Source of the DNA: Piscicola geometra
Taxonomy: Eukaryota > Annelida > Clitellata > Hirudinida > Piscicolidae
Length of the DNA: 64,000 nucleotides
Assembly: GCA_943735955.1 (NCBI GenBank)
Contig: OX030955.1
Coordinates: 15,199,083 to 15,263,082 of the forward strand
Direction: 5' to 3'
Position 1 is the stretch's first letter; each line of letters opens with the position of its first letter. Below the pieces are notes generated by a model. That model searched no databases. It was not told the origin of the DNA and saw only the letters and a list, made by a program, of their open reading frames with translations. The position numbers and the translations under genes were made by a program. This document shows, piece by piece, positions 34,548 through 48,026 of the stretch.

Positions 34548-36464
34548 TGGTTTGACGCGGCAGTTTCAAAAAGGATAGTTTGAATTCATTTATTGAAAAC
34601 TGACTTTGAGGCTACAAACTAAAAAAAAATTATGAAGCTAAAAAACGAGTAAAAAAACCAAAATATGGAATTTCCATTTGTAATTATTTTTAACGTTTCA
34701 TGATATTACAATGTATTTATTTTAATTTGATACTTTCAAGAAGTGAAAGTATTGTAATAATGTGCTTAACAACGTATCATTATCAGAAGATTAAAATGTA
34801 TAACTTTTTTCAGTGTTATCATTTTGTTTCAAAAAATGTTAAAGGTATGGAAAAATGTCATTTTTATTTATTTTTATTTATTTGAACAAGTGAACGTTGA
34901 TATATTTAATACAAAAAATGAATAATCTAACTATTAATTAAATAATTTACTAGTGACCTTGGAAATAAATAAATAAAACAAGATAAATTGTTAACACAAT
35001 CATATTGCCACCGTCTCTCCTACCTTCTAAATATCATTTTTTTAAATTGTCATCTTATTATAAAGACCCTTTCGAAAAATTTTTATACACAGATGAGTTG
35101 GAAAACATAGCTAAAAAAAAGTTGGACTTTCGTTGATAAGCTAAAAATAATCAATTGACAAAGTGTTCGAATGGTTGCTCTACCGACTTTCAAATAAAAA
35201 AAATTTAATGTATTTTATAAAATTGCGTTTTGCAGCCAATAAGCATTAACTAAATAAAGAGAAAAATCAAAAGATTCTTTGTTATTATTATTTTAACGTT
35301 AAAAAAACAAAAATTAGTGCATCCATGTTAAACTCCAAAAGCAGGAATTTTAGCATGAGCAAGAAGATCAAACTGATAACTCAATCGTGCTTCGCCTCGC
35401 TTCGTCAAATAGGATCAATAAAATCTCAGTAAAAGTAGAGTCAGTCTATAAAAAAACTTGCAGCAATGAATTGTATTGATTATGAATATGTCATCTTAGC
35501 TGGTCTAACACGAATGAAAATAAACATAATTCGATTTTTGATCAATATTAAAGCTAGACTAATAACAGGAATCTAAATTATGAATATAAGTTTCTTTTCT
35601 AAAAGTTCGATTTAATAAGAAATTTAACTACCGTTGTTTGTATTTTTGATGAGCTAAACTCCAGTATTTGTCTATGGAATACAAGCCTGCCAAAAAATTA
35701 AGATCTTGAAAAAAAATTATTTAACGAGAAAAATATTTGTCAATTAAAAACATTTATAAAGAATTTATTATTTTAGATCTTTATGCCCAACCGTTTTCAG
35801 TTCTAGTCACGTGATTTAGCAAGGCTCTGAAGTTTTACTCAATGACAATTACCAAATAAAGTCTTATTGAAAAAAAACATATTTCAAAATACGTATTGTT
35901 TCATTTGAAAAATAAATTATATTTTACAATTTTTTTGTTTTCATTTATTAGTTTGTAAAAAATATTTTTTGAACAATAAATATTATGACTCACTTGAAAT
36001 GTAAAAATACTTTCGTTAAAAAATTATATAGAATATAAAACTTAATGGCCTGATGCAGCTCGAATCAAATTCATTACTCTTGTGGATCGTGTCATCTTTA
36101 TCTAAGAGAAAAAACTTTTCAAGTCATTTTTCAAGGCTTTGTACTAATTAATTTTTTTATGATTAAATATATTTTGTATTTATCGCATGAAAATAAGATT
36201 TTAGAAACTTATCTTTTTAATAATAAAGAAAAAACTTTACTTTTTTAGTATGAGTGAAAAAATTCTATAATAATTTTTTAACAAGATTTTTTTAAACTTT
36301 GAATAAACAATTTCAAAGTAAAACTGAGAGTTATTGATAGAAATTATTATCAGAAAAAAACTATTTTGCCGTTATGAATGCTGATTTAAATTCACAATAA
36401 CATATCACATAGAAACAAACATGTTTTTAAAGCATCTTATTGAAGCTTTTTGTTAACTCTGCAG

Positions 36465-36518
36465 ATATTGAACCTGGGAATGCATCGGGCAGGCTATCAC
36501 TACGTCATAGCCGGATCG
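36465..36518 (+). CDS. GRIA-like: GluA-like exon 4 (18-codon ATD exon)
   Basis: A small 54-bp exon between CTCTGCAG and GTTAGT. It reads ILNLGMHRAGYHYVIAGS, the counterpart of the AMPA segment ITIGKHVKGYHYIIANL. It is in phase 0 at both ends. The following intron is only 89 bp. Confidence 0.88.
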
Positions 36519-36607
36519 GTTAGTTCAGCCACTCGTGACCATTAAACTTGTCTAAAAAAAATCAATTTATAACTCTAATACAACAATTTTAATTCATTTT
36601 CTCACAG

Positions 36608-36775
36608 TTCATTGATTTGCTGCATCTTGATTCCTTCAAGTACGGAGGTGTCAACATATCAGGTTTCAGACTGGTCGACAAATCTTCCAAATACTATGAA
36701 AGAGTCTTCAAGGAATGGCAGCATTACATCTCCAACCATCCAAAAAAAAACTCCTCAAACTATTCTCATATACCT
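36608..36775 (+). CDS. GRIA-like: GluA-like exon 5 (ATD)
   Basis: The acceptor is TTCTCACAG and the donor a consensus GTAAGT. The exon is 56 codons in phase 0. The segment FKYGGVNISGFRLVD matches AMPA FGGANVSGFQIVD and the downstream VFKEWQ matches FIERWS. Sequons NIS, NSS and NYS are present, two of them near the exon end. Confidence 0.92.
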
Positions 36776-37464
36776 GTAAGTATGGGTTTTATCAACATTT
36801 AGAACGCCTGTGATAACGTTCACTCAAAATTCAATCTGAAACTGAAAATTACTTCGAATTATAAATATAAGATCTACGTGAGATAAATAATATTATTTTA
36901 AACTTACAGCTTTACATTTCATAAAATATCATAAAATATGGAAAGTTGTCATATAGAAAAGTTTATAAACAACTTGACTTTTTTTTTCCATTCAAAAATT
37001 ATGTTTTGAAACCAATAGGTCAGTGAACTTTCGATTAACTTATGCATAATTAATATCGAACCAGAGATATAAAATGAAATTAATTTTTTTATAGACGTTA
37101 ATTTTTTTTTATAGAATATTGATTTCGAAGTTTCTCTATCAAACAACAAAGAACTCAAAAGTAAGGAAAACCTTTGAAAGACAGAAACATGAATTAAGCA
37201 AAACAGAAGCATGCAAAGAAACAATAAAAGTTTATAACCAAAAAATTGCTGTGTGCTTTCTTAATAAGATCAAATTATTTTTTTATTGTGACTGAACTAA
37301 TTGGATTGATATGACTGTGTTCCGGAAGGCTTGTCATCTCTAAATTTTACTTTTAAATTGGATCAAAACAGTATTTGAGCTTTGAAGTGAATATTTTAAA
37401 ACAATTATTTACTTTTTTCTACATTATAAACCGTAAATGTACATAATAAAATTCTGCATGACAG

Positions 37465-37662
37465 ATAGAGACAGCGCTAAGCATCGATGCGTTGGGGTTG
37501 CTGGAAAGAGGTTTGCAGGGCTTATTCGAACGGGAAGAACGTCTTTTGAGCGTCATTTTCAGAAAAGGAGTCATCCACAACGATGGAGTGAGAGGCGTCA
37601 AGTGTCAAGAGCCTTTCAAGCCGTGGAAGAATGGAAGCGTAGTGATGCATTATCTCAAAAAG
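37465..37662 (+). CDS. GRIA-like: GluA-like exon 6 (ATD)
   Basis: The acceptor is GCATGACAG and the donor AAG|GTAGGT; 66 codons in phase 0. IETALSIDALGLLERGLQ corresponds to the AMPA helix SALTYDAVQVMTEAF, and VKCQEPFKPWKNGSVVMHYL corresponds to [21 protein letters not shown], including the conserved Cys and the PW pair. An overlapping reading frame in the same segment is a shadow. Confidence 0.9.
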
Positions 37663-40530
37663 GTAGGTGCTCCTACTAAATAGTTTTTATAAATTAAATT
37701 AATACATAAATTACCAAAACCTACTTCGATCTTTTTAATTAGTTTTTGAGTTCTCATAGTTACTTTTAGAAATTAAGCCCACGATAAAACATTTTCATTA
37801 TTTAAAAAATTATAATGATTTTGTACTCTTTTAACTCAGATTCTAAAATAATCTAGTTTTTTTCCATTCTAAAAACAAAAACTGAAAAAATAGCTTCGAA
37901 TAGATGTTCATCTATATATCAAGTTAGATTAACAACATATCTTAAATTTGTTCACATTGAAACATTAAGCGACTTTGAAAAACACAGAAACTTCTTGATA
38001 AGAATTAAAAAGACTGATGACTTAAATTCAAAATCAAAATCGTATAACTAACCATTGATTTTGATTAAACTTTATTTATTTAAAATTATATCTTTAAAAA
38101 AATACCCGAAAAAAAATTTCAATGATTTTTTGATGGTTTACTTGAAGACTTCAGTTAAAAACTTAATTTCAATTTTTAAGATCACAATAATTAACTCAAA
38201 AAATCATAAACTGCCTCTTTCACTTTTTCTTTATTTCAATCAATTATATGTATTCCATGCATGTCTATTTGTCTATGGCTAAGATTATCAATTTTACTCA
38301 AATATACATCCTTGCTAGAAGAAAACGATTTTTAATTTTAGCTCATTTATCTATTATAATTTTATTTTTCTAAAGCTTTTTTAGCGTTTAAAACTGATAA
38401 CAGTCGGTCCACGCAACAAAGCGATTCATTATTTCTATAGTTCGATTATTCACTAGGTTGCATCAAATGGCTGACTCTAACACACTCTGGCTGGCTGTCT
38501 CATGCATAAGTTATGAGTTCACTACTGATTATGCATTCCTTGGCTATTCATTTCTTAAATATTTTAATTAATATTCATTTAGCACTTTCATATATTCTCT
38601 TAATCTCACTCTCTTAACCTATCTCTTTGTCTTTTCCCAATACTTTTATATCTTTTCCCACTTTTACCATTTATTTTTCATAGTTCTTTTTTTTAATCCT
38701 AGTAAATAGGTCTGAGAAAAAAAGTTTGGGTTTTTTTAATCCAGGATAATTAAAAGTGTGAAGACCTAATGAAAATTTGAGTTTAGAGCTCCTTCCATTG
38801 CGAAAGGCGAAAAGCGTAAAGCATTCAGCTTTGCAGCGCATAAAAGAGCCATAAAGCGTCTAATGCCTTTAGGTTCGTGTGATGCATTGGCGTAAAAGAA
38901 AGCTTTTACAATGAAATTTGATAGCATGGTCTGTGGGAGTATCATTAATGTGAACTTACGTTATTTTTATCATCTTTTATCAACTTTTCAAAAAGTTTCA
39001 CAAAATACTTTTTTTAGTATACAAAGAGATGAATCTGATAAACTCTAATAATTTAAAACTACTAAATAAATTAAAATAAAATATATAAAATAAAAATAAA
39101 AAGAATCTTTAAGATATCCTATATATTTAGAAAATAAATATGAAAATAACTATTTTCCCCAAATAATTAAAAAAACATTTTATACTCTTTTAAAGAATTG
39201 TTAAAAGGTTTCTGAAACCTGTAGGGAGGTTTTATTAAGTGAGCGTGGTATGGTTGAGATTTAAAAGTTGGTGGAAAAAACATTTCATTTATAAGAAAAA
39301 AGTTTTAATTATGAAGTAATGGGTTTTTTAAAGTCTAACTTTCATCTTTTTCTTTAAAATAAAAGATATTTTTTAGTTTTGAAACTATTAAATAATTAAT
39401 AAACATGAAAGTGAAAAAATATGTGTTTATATAACTGGAAAAATGTATTCACGAATTTATAAAAAGACTTTAAAAGTTTAACCTTTCTCTTGGAACAAAT
39501 TTAGTTGTATAAAGTATGCGGACGATTCAGTCGAGGATGGTTCAGCCTAGGACAGATGATTCAGTCTGTAGAAAATTCAGTTTGGGGAAAATGCAGCTTA
39601 GATAAATAAATAAAACTGAAATCAATTAAATAAACTTTTAATGTGAGCAAACTACCTACACAAAAAAAATTGTTAAGAAATGTTTTAGAATTTTTATTTT
39701 TTACGCAAATAAATGGAAAAAATTTCCCAATAAATGTTCAGATATAAGTTTTCAAATACTAAAAATTCATTATGAATTTAATGAAAAAAAAGTAAAACTT
39801 CATCGATCTTTTTAAAATAGACCCAATACTTTTTTTTATATATAAAAAAACTCTGTAGGCATAGAAACATGCCACTAGGCTTCATAAAAAGTTTTCCACA
39901 GTTGGTTGAAACGGATATTTAAATATTTTAATAAACCCAGTTTTAGAGAATTTAATGGTGGACATAGACGTCTTTAGAAAAATTCTAGTGTAGTTAGACA
40001 TGCACTTGACATGTGTCTTAAGCTGGTGGCTCCCGACTTCAAACAAACCCCGGAGCCGATACAATGAGTTTTTTTTCTACTTTGAGCAAAAAAAGATATT
40101 CAGTGGGCTGTTTTCTCACCAAGACAACAAGTTAGGGTTTTTTCCAAGGCAAGCAGCAATCTTTACTCACCACTTCAGCGATCTCACTGTGTTGTTGAGC
40201 CAGAACCCACGGATAAACAATCGCCTAGTCTGTATAGTCAGAGAAATTATGGAACTTCTTCATCTTAAAGTTTTACTGGCGATTCTTGCCTGCTTTAATG
40301 TGCACTTAAATTCAGAGGCTGCAGTTGAGTACTTGGTTTAGGTCAATAAGCTCATTTTTCCTATGCAGCTCCATCTCAAGACGGTTTTAGATAGGCAGAA
40401 AAAAGACTATGGAGTTGAGTAAAAAGACTTTCCTAGGAAGTACCTAATTATTTAATACTCAGTCAGTGAGCAGGCTTCTGAAATTCATGGCTTCTTTGTG
40501 CGCAACCTTCGGATAAAGAGGCAGTGTAGT
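37663..40530. other. Intron 6, first part
   Basis: AT-rich. A GC-richer patch at 38780-38930 shows no frame. A 113-codon + ORF at 40000-40341 is near a piggyBac-like relic but not recognisable itself. Confidence 0.5.
39519..39603 (+). repeat. Degenerate minisatellite, unit about 16-20 bp
   Basis: Five imperfect units built on GATTCAGTCTAGG: GACGATTCAGTCGAG, GATGGTTCAGCCTAGG, ATGATTCAGTCTGTAG, AAAATTCAGTTTGGGG and AAAATGCAGCTTAG. Function unknown. Confidence 0.6.
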
Positions 40531-40539
40531 AAAGTGGAC

Positions 40540-41065
40540 TGAAAAAGCTGAATGCAGTCTATAGATCCATCATTCTACATGAGCCAGCAACCTAGAGATT
40601 CTCAGATCTCGTCTTTCAGAGACTTTTAGGTAGCAGCTCAAAAAAAAAAATGAAACTTAACAAGATCAAAAGGGAAAAAGCTTAATTTTGACTTGAAGCA
40701 AAATCAAAACAAGAGCTGGCTCAAAAAAAATAAACGAAAAATATTTGAACTTTTATACCTGGTGAAGTAAAAATGTGACTCTCATTGAAAATGGAGTTGA
40801 CAAATTTCTCTTAGATGAAAGTATCAACCAAGAAAGATTAAAATATGAAAAATTGCAAAATAACTTTAGAAAATTTAAAACAAAGATGTTTATCTAAGAA
40901 AAAAATTTTAACATCTCACATTTTGTTGTTTTTTTTTTCAATCTCGGGTAGGGAGAATTCTTTTTATTTTTAGGTTAAACTTTTTGTTTTGTTAGTGTTA
41001 ATTGTGACCCAAGTAGACGCTTTGAAAATTTGAAATCGATGATTATTCCTTCCTCCCTGATGTAA
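40540..41065 (+). mobile_element. Relic of the piggyBac 5' region
   Basis: Collinear with 59115-59535 inside the piggyBac element. Shared patches include ATAGATCCATCATTCT / GTAGATCCATCATTCT, CAGATCTCG, GTTAGTGTTAAT, and the matching pair AAGTAGACGCTTTGAAAATT / GAGTGGACGTTTTGAAATTT. The terminal CCCTAG end and any transposase are missing. Confidence 0.65.
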
Positions 41066-43268
41066 ACGTAAAACAAAATGTTGTGTAAATTACTGTAAAT
41101 TATTTTGCAAACGTATTTGGAATAACTAAAAATCAATCATATGAATAAACAAAACTTTTCAATTATTGTTTGAAAAATTTTAATAAAACTATTATTTTTA
41201 AATTGAATATTTTTTTATAATTAAAAAACAATTTTTATTAATAAACAAATATTTTATTCTAAAAGTTAAAATTAAAAATATTTATTGAGTTTCAATTATT
41301 GAACAAAGGGAGAATTGCGTGAAGATAAATAATCAAAATTTCTCTTCCATATCCATCTAGTGCACGCTTAAATTTTACGATCAAGTCTCAGTTTTTTTTG
41401 AAAGCCCTTTATTACTTTTATATAAGTAAACTTTTAAGTAGACTTTGTGAACATCTTTTTTGAGTTTCTAAACAATTAACCACAAGGATGGCTGCTCATA
41501 AAGATGGAGTGGATGTGATGATGCCATGATGTCATCCTTCCACTCTGTGCTTCTCGCAAATGCTCGACTTTTGCGCCAGTTGTCAATAGCATCATCGATG
41601 ACGCTTCTCATGCGTTATACAAAACGGATTTCCTAATGTTACACTTGTACAAGTTTCGCTAGATAAGAGTACTGCATGTTTAAGAAATCAATATAAACTT
41701 TATGAAATCCTATTTCTCCTTCCTTTTTGAGTAAAACAATGGATAAATTCAGAATCGATTAATAGTTATACAAATACATAGTGGCATGTTTTTTTATGGC
41801 CCGCAGTGACAGAAAAAAGACAAATGTGCAAAGAACTCAATATTTATCAATTTAGAAATGTTTAGAAAAAGATTAAATTTTATTTCATTTTCGTACATTT
41901 GAAAAAACAATTATTCAAAAATGTGCCCATATATTGGTATTTTACGGTATAACTCTTGTTTTCACATTTTTGAATTTTATCCATGGTAACAACTAGTTAC
42001 AAGTTTCTAAAGTATTCATGCAAAATCAGATAAAAGTAACCCAAACTTGAATAAGAAAGAGACGAAAATTAAGGGTAATTTATTAGTTTTAAAATATTAA
42101 ATTTTTAACAATCCATTTTATTCAAAATGATCGACTGAAAAAGTTTAAAAGTTTTTTTTAACATCCCAGATTAATCGATTATTAATGAATGCAGATAGTT
42201 AGTCCGTCAATTCGTACCAAAGTTAACTAAAAAGTTACATCGTTAAAGACCATGTTAAATTCGTTATTAACCTCATAAAAATAACTCTTGGCACCCAATA
42301 TAACACTAAACTTTAACTTTTTAGTTTTAATTTATAAGAGCTTGAAGATCTTTTTTGCTTACCAGGTCAAGTTGCTAATGAGGTTTTCATAAGTCTCTTA
42401 AACTTTTTATTTAATTATTTCGGAAAAAAATTTTATTCCATGAATTTTCTTTCTTTTTTTAAACATTTATTTTTAATATTGTTGAATTCTCATTCTATTT
42501 TTTATCTTTTATTGATTAGCTTTCGAAAAAACTTGAAAACCTTTGTTTCAATGTCTTATGTAAAACGAGGAACAAGCAATCAGCAAAAAAACTAAATTTA
42601 TTTACTGTTTTATTTTGAAAGTTAAATTTTGAAAACTGTTAAATGATAATGCAATTCTAAGTTTTATTTTTCTACATTAATTTTTTAAATTAACACTTAT
42701 CAACTTTTTGTCAGTTTCAGCAAAAAAGAAACGTTATTTAAAAATTCTCGAAATCATAAATTCGCATTTTCGTGTGCGGATAAGCAGATTTTCAATAATA
42801 TTTTTTCACTCAGTTTTGATTTAAATTTTCATTCTTGTTTTCATCCAAATTTCTTGTTTATAACAAAATAAACTTCAAGTTTTCAACTACCGTGTCGTGT
42901 ATAATTTAAACAAAAATTCGATATTTGTTTTTCTAAACTCATAACACATTTTAAAGGAATTAAATTAAAGTAATAACTTTCTAAGGTCTTCAAGAATCCT
43001 TTTAAATGCTTTTCTGTTTTTTCTAAATACATTTTCTTAATTCATTAGCGCTCATTAAAATTCAGGTATTTTAAAATATTTTCATGACTAAGTTATGAGA
43101 GAAGTAAAACCTACTTTGAAAGTTCTACTTGAAACTTTTTTAATTATTATCTACTATATTCCGATACCCCTCTATAAAATACCTTCATGCTTTATCTCAG
43201 CAACATCCCTTTCACTTTACCCTTCCAACACCCTTGAAATTTGTTTCCCACTTTTACGCATCACCAAG
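41066..43268. other. Intron 6, last part
   Basis: AT-rich. An imperfect hairpin lies near 41509-41547 (GAGTGGA...GATGA / TCATC...TCCACTC) within a GC-richer patch at 41485-41640. No gene recognised. Confidence 0.45.
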
Positions 43269-43376
43269 GTGTCTTTCAAAGGCCTCACAGGACTTGTGGA
43301 ATTCAACGATGATGGTTTCAGAAAGTCCTTCAGCTTGGACCTTCTCGACATGGGTCTCAACAGACCTCTTACGAAG
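43269..43376 (+). CDS. GRIA-like: GluA-like exon 7 (ATD end)
   Basis: The exon begins after CATCACCAAG and ends at AAG|GTAATC; 36 codons in phase 0. VSFKGLTGLVEFNDDGFRKS matches [20 protein letters not shown] of the AMPA ATD, so the splice with exon 6 (LKK) rebuilds the LKQ-x-x-x-GL-x-G motif. The open frame continues upstream of the acceptor, but that part is not family-like. Confidence 0.88.
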
Positions 43377-44059
43377 GTAATCTTGGAGAAAGTTTTTCGA
43401 GGTTGAAGAAATCAATTTTAATTGTACGTGTTAATTATTGATACTTAAGTAACATTAGGACTTTATTTTACCGATGCAAAGACCTTGCATAGAACATTTT
43501 TACAAGCAATTAGAGGTTCAATTTTAATGGAAAGTTAGGAAAATATTAAGTGAAACTTGAAAACAACAATTTTAACGGAAAGAAAAAACTGCGTTTAAGC
43601 TGCTATACAAATTTATTATTTATTTATTTGTTTGTTTTAATAAATTGGATGTAATGTTTTTCACTATGCTATGAAAAATCTTTCTTGAAAAACATATTTT
43701 CATACTACAAGCATAAATTGAAATGCTGATTTGTTTTTTTGTAGAATTTTTTATTTTTTATTTATCTTTTATGTTTCTAGTTTCATTTAATGTTTATATT
43801 TGTATTTTATTTTATGAGATATTTTTCTTTCATATTAAATTTTATTGTATTGTGTGTCTGCGCTTGCACGTAAGGCTATTGTGTGATGTTGATCACTGCG
43901 GATGCTTTATTGGCCTTCGTTTAATAACTCTATTGCTATATTTATTTATTCTACTATTCATTTTAATAATTTATATATTTTTATTTTTTAGTGTTACATG
44001 TTACTTTGTTTTCGTATGTCATTGTACTTTAATATGGCGCTGAGATTTATTGTTTTCCT

Positions 44060-44270
44060 ACTAAACTTATTCAGAGTGCTGCATTGATTCGCTAGAAACC
44101 ATTGTATCTTCAGAGTGTGTCATAGGATTAAATTCCTACTGCATCGGCTACCCGTCATAAAAGCATTTAGAGTTCTTTAAACTTTGACAAAGGCGCCTCA
44201 ATAAACTTCCTGGCGGATCATCCTCACGTATTGTACGCTTCCAGAGTAAACTCAAAGTGTACACTCATTA
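44060..44270 (+). pseudogene. LINE ORF2 tail relic
   Basis: The frame RLPVIKAFRVL-x-TLTKAPQ-x-TSWR resembles the LHWLPVxxRIxFKxLxLTFKAL segment near the C-terminus of L2/CR1-type reverse transcriptases, followed by a Ser/Arg-containing end. Several stops. It lies 170 bp before exon 8. Confidence 0.45.
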
Positions 44271-44442
44271 GAAATCATTTTTGACCTAGAACAAAATTTA
44301 TTTTAAGAATTTTTTTGGAGTTCTGTTTTAGATTGAAAAGGCCTTTGCACATTAGATGTATAAGGATTCTTTGTATTTAATTTTTTTACACCTTTTGCTT
44401 AAATAATTTTTTTATCAAACCTAATAAATACTGTTATATTAG

Positions 44443-44547
44443 ATTGGAACGTGGAATGAGGAGAGTGGCATCAACATACTGGCAACAGCAAGCCTCAATG
44501 GCTCTCGACACCGAAACAATTCCACTATCATCGTCACCACTGTCATG
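44443..44547 (+). CDS. GRIA-like: GluA-like exon 8 (ATD-S1 junction)
   Basis: The acceptor is TTATATTAG and the donor ATG|GTAGGT; 35 codons. IGTWNEESGINI corresponds to KIGYWSEVDKMV and the end NNSTIIVTTVM to NKTVVVTTIL, the first strand of the ligand-binding domain. Two NxS/T sequons are present. A degenerate (ATGG)n stretch starts a few bases after the donor. Confidence 0.9.
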
Positions 44548-44555
44548 GTAGGTGG

Positions 44556-44690
44556 GTGAATCAATAGATGGATAAATGAAAGAATGGATGGATGGGTGAT
44601 GGGTGGATGGATGAAAGAATGGATGGATGGGGGTGGGTAGATGGATGGATGGATTGATGGACGGCTGGATGTATGGATGTATGGTTGGTT
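44556..44690 (+). repeat. Degenerate (ATGG)n microsatellite
   Basis: ATGG, GTGG and GATG units begin within 10 bp of the exon 8 donor and run about 130 bp. The minus-strand Pro/Ser/His frame across it is an artefact. Confidence 0.9.
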
Positions 44691-45365
44691 GTCTATTAAC
44701 TTAGAGAAGGGTATAGACTCTACCGTATAGCAATGATATTTTAATTGTTTCAAAGATTTAAAAATCTTAGGGCCACTAAGGCGAGCTACTTTATAATAAT
44801 TGGGCTTTTTCAGTTTTTTTGTATATTTATTCTGTTTCAACTAACACAATTGAAAAATATATTTTTAAAAATAAAACTTCAATATATTTATTATTTTTCA
44901 TTTATCTCTGTTATTAAAACATTCATTAAAATTTTTTAATTAATAAATTTTGACATTATGTTTTTTTTTAATATAAAAAATTGATATATTATAATTATTA
45001 GATATGATATTAAAACTGTAGGTGCCAATCGAAACAATAGTATAAAAAACAATTATGAAAAAGTTTTATGTCTCATACTTTCATTTTGTTCTTTTTATAG
45101 TTAAAACTAACAGAATTTTTTATTATTATAAAAATATTTATTGTTGGTTTAACAAGCTTCAACATTTCGTGATTTCAATTATGTCGTCATGAAAGACAAT
45201 TTTTTTTCATGCGCTGAATTTCAATAATTAAATCTCTGGCAAACGCAAAATTTCAAAATCAAAAGATAAATAGAAATATATCATAAATTGTAATTATTTT
45301 TAGAATATTGTTTCAAAGATTTTCGACATTCTGAGTTTCAATCGAACAGTCTGAATATGAAAGGG

Positions 45366-45960
45366 GAATTCCATTGTGTCCCTTGTCAGTTCAATTCTGG
45401 ATGATCTCATTCGCTCTATTCAGAAGCAGTTAGCAGAGTTTCAGTCCAGAGATGACTATCAGGAGCTAATCAATTTGTCACTTCTGTTTCATGGAACAGA
45501 TGTCAATGCTTAGACATACATGGGACAATAAAACGAGCACAAAGGATGGCCAAGATCATTTTAGAATGAAACTTTATCGTTTTGTTTCAAATTTCAATTG
45601 ACTGCACACAAATTGTAGTCACTCGGTAATTTCAATACTTATTTTTTCATAGATGTGTATGTGGTTTTTCTGCTCCAAGAGAGGATATGCCGCTTCTTTG
45701 TTAATTGGAAATTGAAAAAAATCACAAAACTGCAAGTGAGGTTGTACATGAGTCTTTTAGTCATGTTTGTGAAACTTTTGTTAATTAACAATATTTTGAA
45801 TTTAGAATGTCCGCCTAGATGAAATCAGCAAGGTTACAGCCCTCAAAAACAAAGTTAAATCCTTCTTGTTTTAAGGTCTTCCATTTGACCCTACTTCAAA
45901 CAAAGTTGTACTTTTGTGTTAGAACACACGAAAAATCTATTTGTAGAATTAGATATTCAG
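45366..45960 (+). pseudogene. Protein-coding relic, repeat family copy 1
   Basis: The frame SSILDDLIRSIQKQLAEFQS, then RDDYQELINLSLLFHGTDV, is followed with shifts by AQRMAKIILE and further degraded pieces. A second copy in inverted orientation lies at 62190-62330. The conserved reading between copies shows a former gene, probably of a transposon. I recall similar multi-copy hypothetical proteins in other invertebrates but cannot name the family with confidence. Confidence 0.5.
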
Positions 45961-46518
45961 TATATCAAATACTTCAATAATTCTTGAAATTTTCTTTTGA
46001 CAAAGAAACTATGACATGGAGTATGTTGCTGGTCAGAAGAGGGCCAATAGTTTAAAGAAAACTAATCATGCATTTGAACGGGTACAGTAATAACTTCAAT
46101 ACAAGCATCAATAGTATCTTCTCTAACCAAAAAAAACAAACACTTCAAGTTGTAGAAAACCACTGGAATATCTATCCAAAATTAAAAATCCTATTTAATA
46201 CTGCTTTAATAAAAAATAAAAATTGAAATAAATGATTTATAGGATGTTTAAATTGAAATATTACTTAAATTTGAACTTATTGAATTACTTACCTTAAATA
46301 TTTTTTTAGTGTTTAATTTTTCAAGATACAAGATAAAAAGATATTGCGTGAGATGATGATTATTGGAAAAAAATTGATGTTGATCGTCCAGTAAATATTT
46401 AAATATTTGATTGAAAATTAAAAAAGTATTTTGATTATAAGAAGGAAAAAATTGGTTCGAAAAAATCCGTTTTTATTATCATTTATAAATATTAAAAAAA
46501 TTATTTGAACTCCCACAG

Positions 46519-46589
46519 GAGTCTCCGTACGTAATGATGAAGAAGCGACAAGAAAATGACGATGGAACTCCTCTGGAAGGCAACGACCG
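46519..46589 (+). CDS. GRIA-like: GluA-like exon 9 (S1 start)
   Basis: The acceptor is CTCCCACAG. The 71-bp exon encodes ESPYVMMKKRQENDDGTPLE then GND plus two bases of Arg. ESPYVMMKK is diagnostic of AMPA receptors. The donor CG|GTTCGA is weak, but its phase is completed by the first base of exon 10 (CG+T = Arg), giving the expected ND-R-FEGYC. Reading straight through the donor adds FEYF and then a stop. Confidence 0.88.
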
Positions 46590-48026
46590 GTTCGAATATT
46601 TTTAAACAAAAATGAATTATTTTTTTATATTTAAAGATGCATATGAATAAGTTAAATAAAAGTATGAATTATTTTTAGATGAAATATTAGAAAAAATGTG
46701 CAGCTTTTTTGGCGAAGCTATTTGAAAAAAGTTAGTGCCAAATCTTTTATTTGATAAAAACCTGGTGGACAAGTGGGTAACGATTTGTGGCAATAGGACG
46801 AGTCTTCGGTTCTCATACACCATAGTATCTTTGAAACTCAAACGTGCTATACTTTTTTTCGAATAAAGCTGGTCATTATTATTTATCTTAATATTCACTC
46901 ACATTTACCACCTATTCCGACACAACACTCTTCTATAAACCACTTACCATGCTGACTTCAATTCTATTCAAATTTGATCTCTATTTCTTTTTTTCAGCAC
47001 ATTATTATTTTGAGCTCAAAATATACTCTTCAATTCCTCATCTTATTTAAAAGCTCAAAATATATTTCAATTATCAAGGAGTGCTGAATTAAATATAATT
47101 CGAACTGAAATTGAAAATAAAATACAACTTTATTTAAAAAAAAGATTTTAGATCATCATGGAAAAACTTAATTGGTACATTTAAATAACTGAACAAATAG
47201 GCAAATGAAATCAGGATCTTATTATCTTATACTTGATTTTGAAATATATAAAAGATAATAATCAGAGTTCATTCTTTAACAGGATCTTTTTCTCAAAATG
47301 AAACCGCAGGAAAGACTAAAAATTTTACTCAAAGTTGTCTTCCTTTAATTCTATCGATACTGAAATGGACCTTTAATTATAGTTATTTTTGCTTATACTT
47401 TTTCTTAATACTCATCCCTATCCACCTTCATTATTCTATAATAATGATTGTGATACATGGCAGCCATTTTGTTTTTCCATCCATTTAGTCGCAAGCGAAA
47501 ATCCCAAAAATAAGCGATAAAATTGATTTGGTCTTCAAGCTTATAATTGGATTATTAATTTGGGTAACTGGATAAATAATAAATGGATAATTTAGTTTTA
47601 AAACATCAATGTATAAATTGAAACATTTATATAAATGTTTCAATGAACAAATTGAAATTAAATTGAACCGTTGTTTTCTAACTAAATGTCTATTTTAGTT
47701 TTCGAATAATTTTTTCTTCAATCTTTTCATTTATTTTACTTTATTTAATTATATAATCTAGATATATAAAAGTTTTCAAAAAAACTTAATAAAACTAAGG
47801 GAAGAAACCCCTGATTCAAAAACCTTCACTATGTATTGGCTATATTTAGTTTTGAAACGAACTAGAAAGACGAAAGCAAAAGATTGTCAGACTTTCTCAA
47901 AGTCTATTTTGACTACAAAAGACATCTGGCCATTTTTAAGGCTACAAAATTACCTGTCGGACAACGACTGGTAATGTAGTTGCTTAAGCTGATGAGTAAC
48001 AAGTCAGTGCACATTCTTTTTTTACT
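46590..48026. other. Intron 9, first part
   Basis: AT-rich. A 93-codon minus ORF (46617-46898) has no recognised domain. Nothing else supported. Confidence 0.5.

Larger units (their letters stand above)
29831..36464. other. Intron 3, last part
   Basis: Apart from the coding-like fragments and the TATA-like site, this is AT-rich without recognised elements. G-rich top-strand patches occur at 30410-30540 and 33850-33990. Confidence 0.5.
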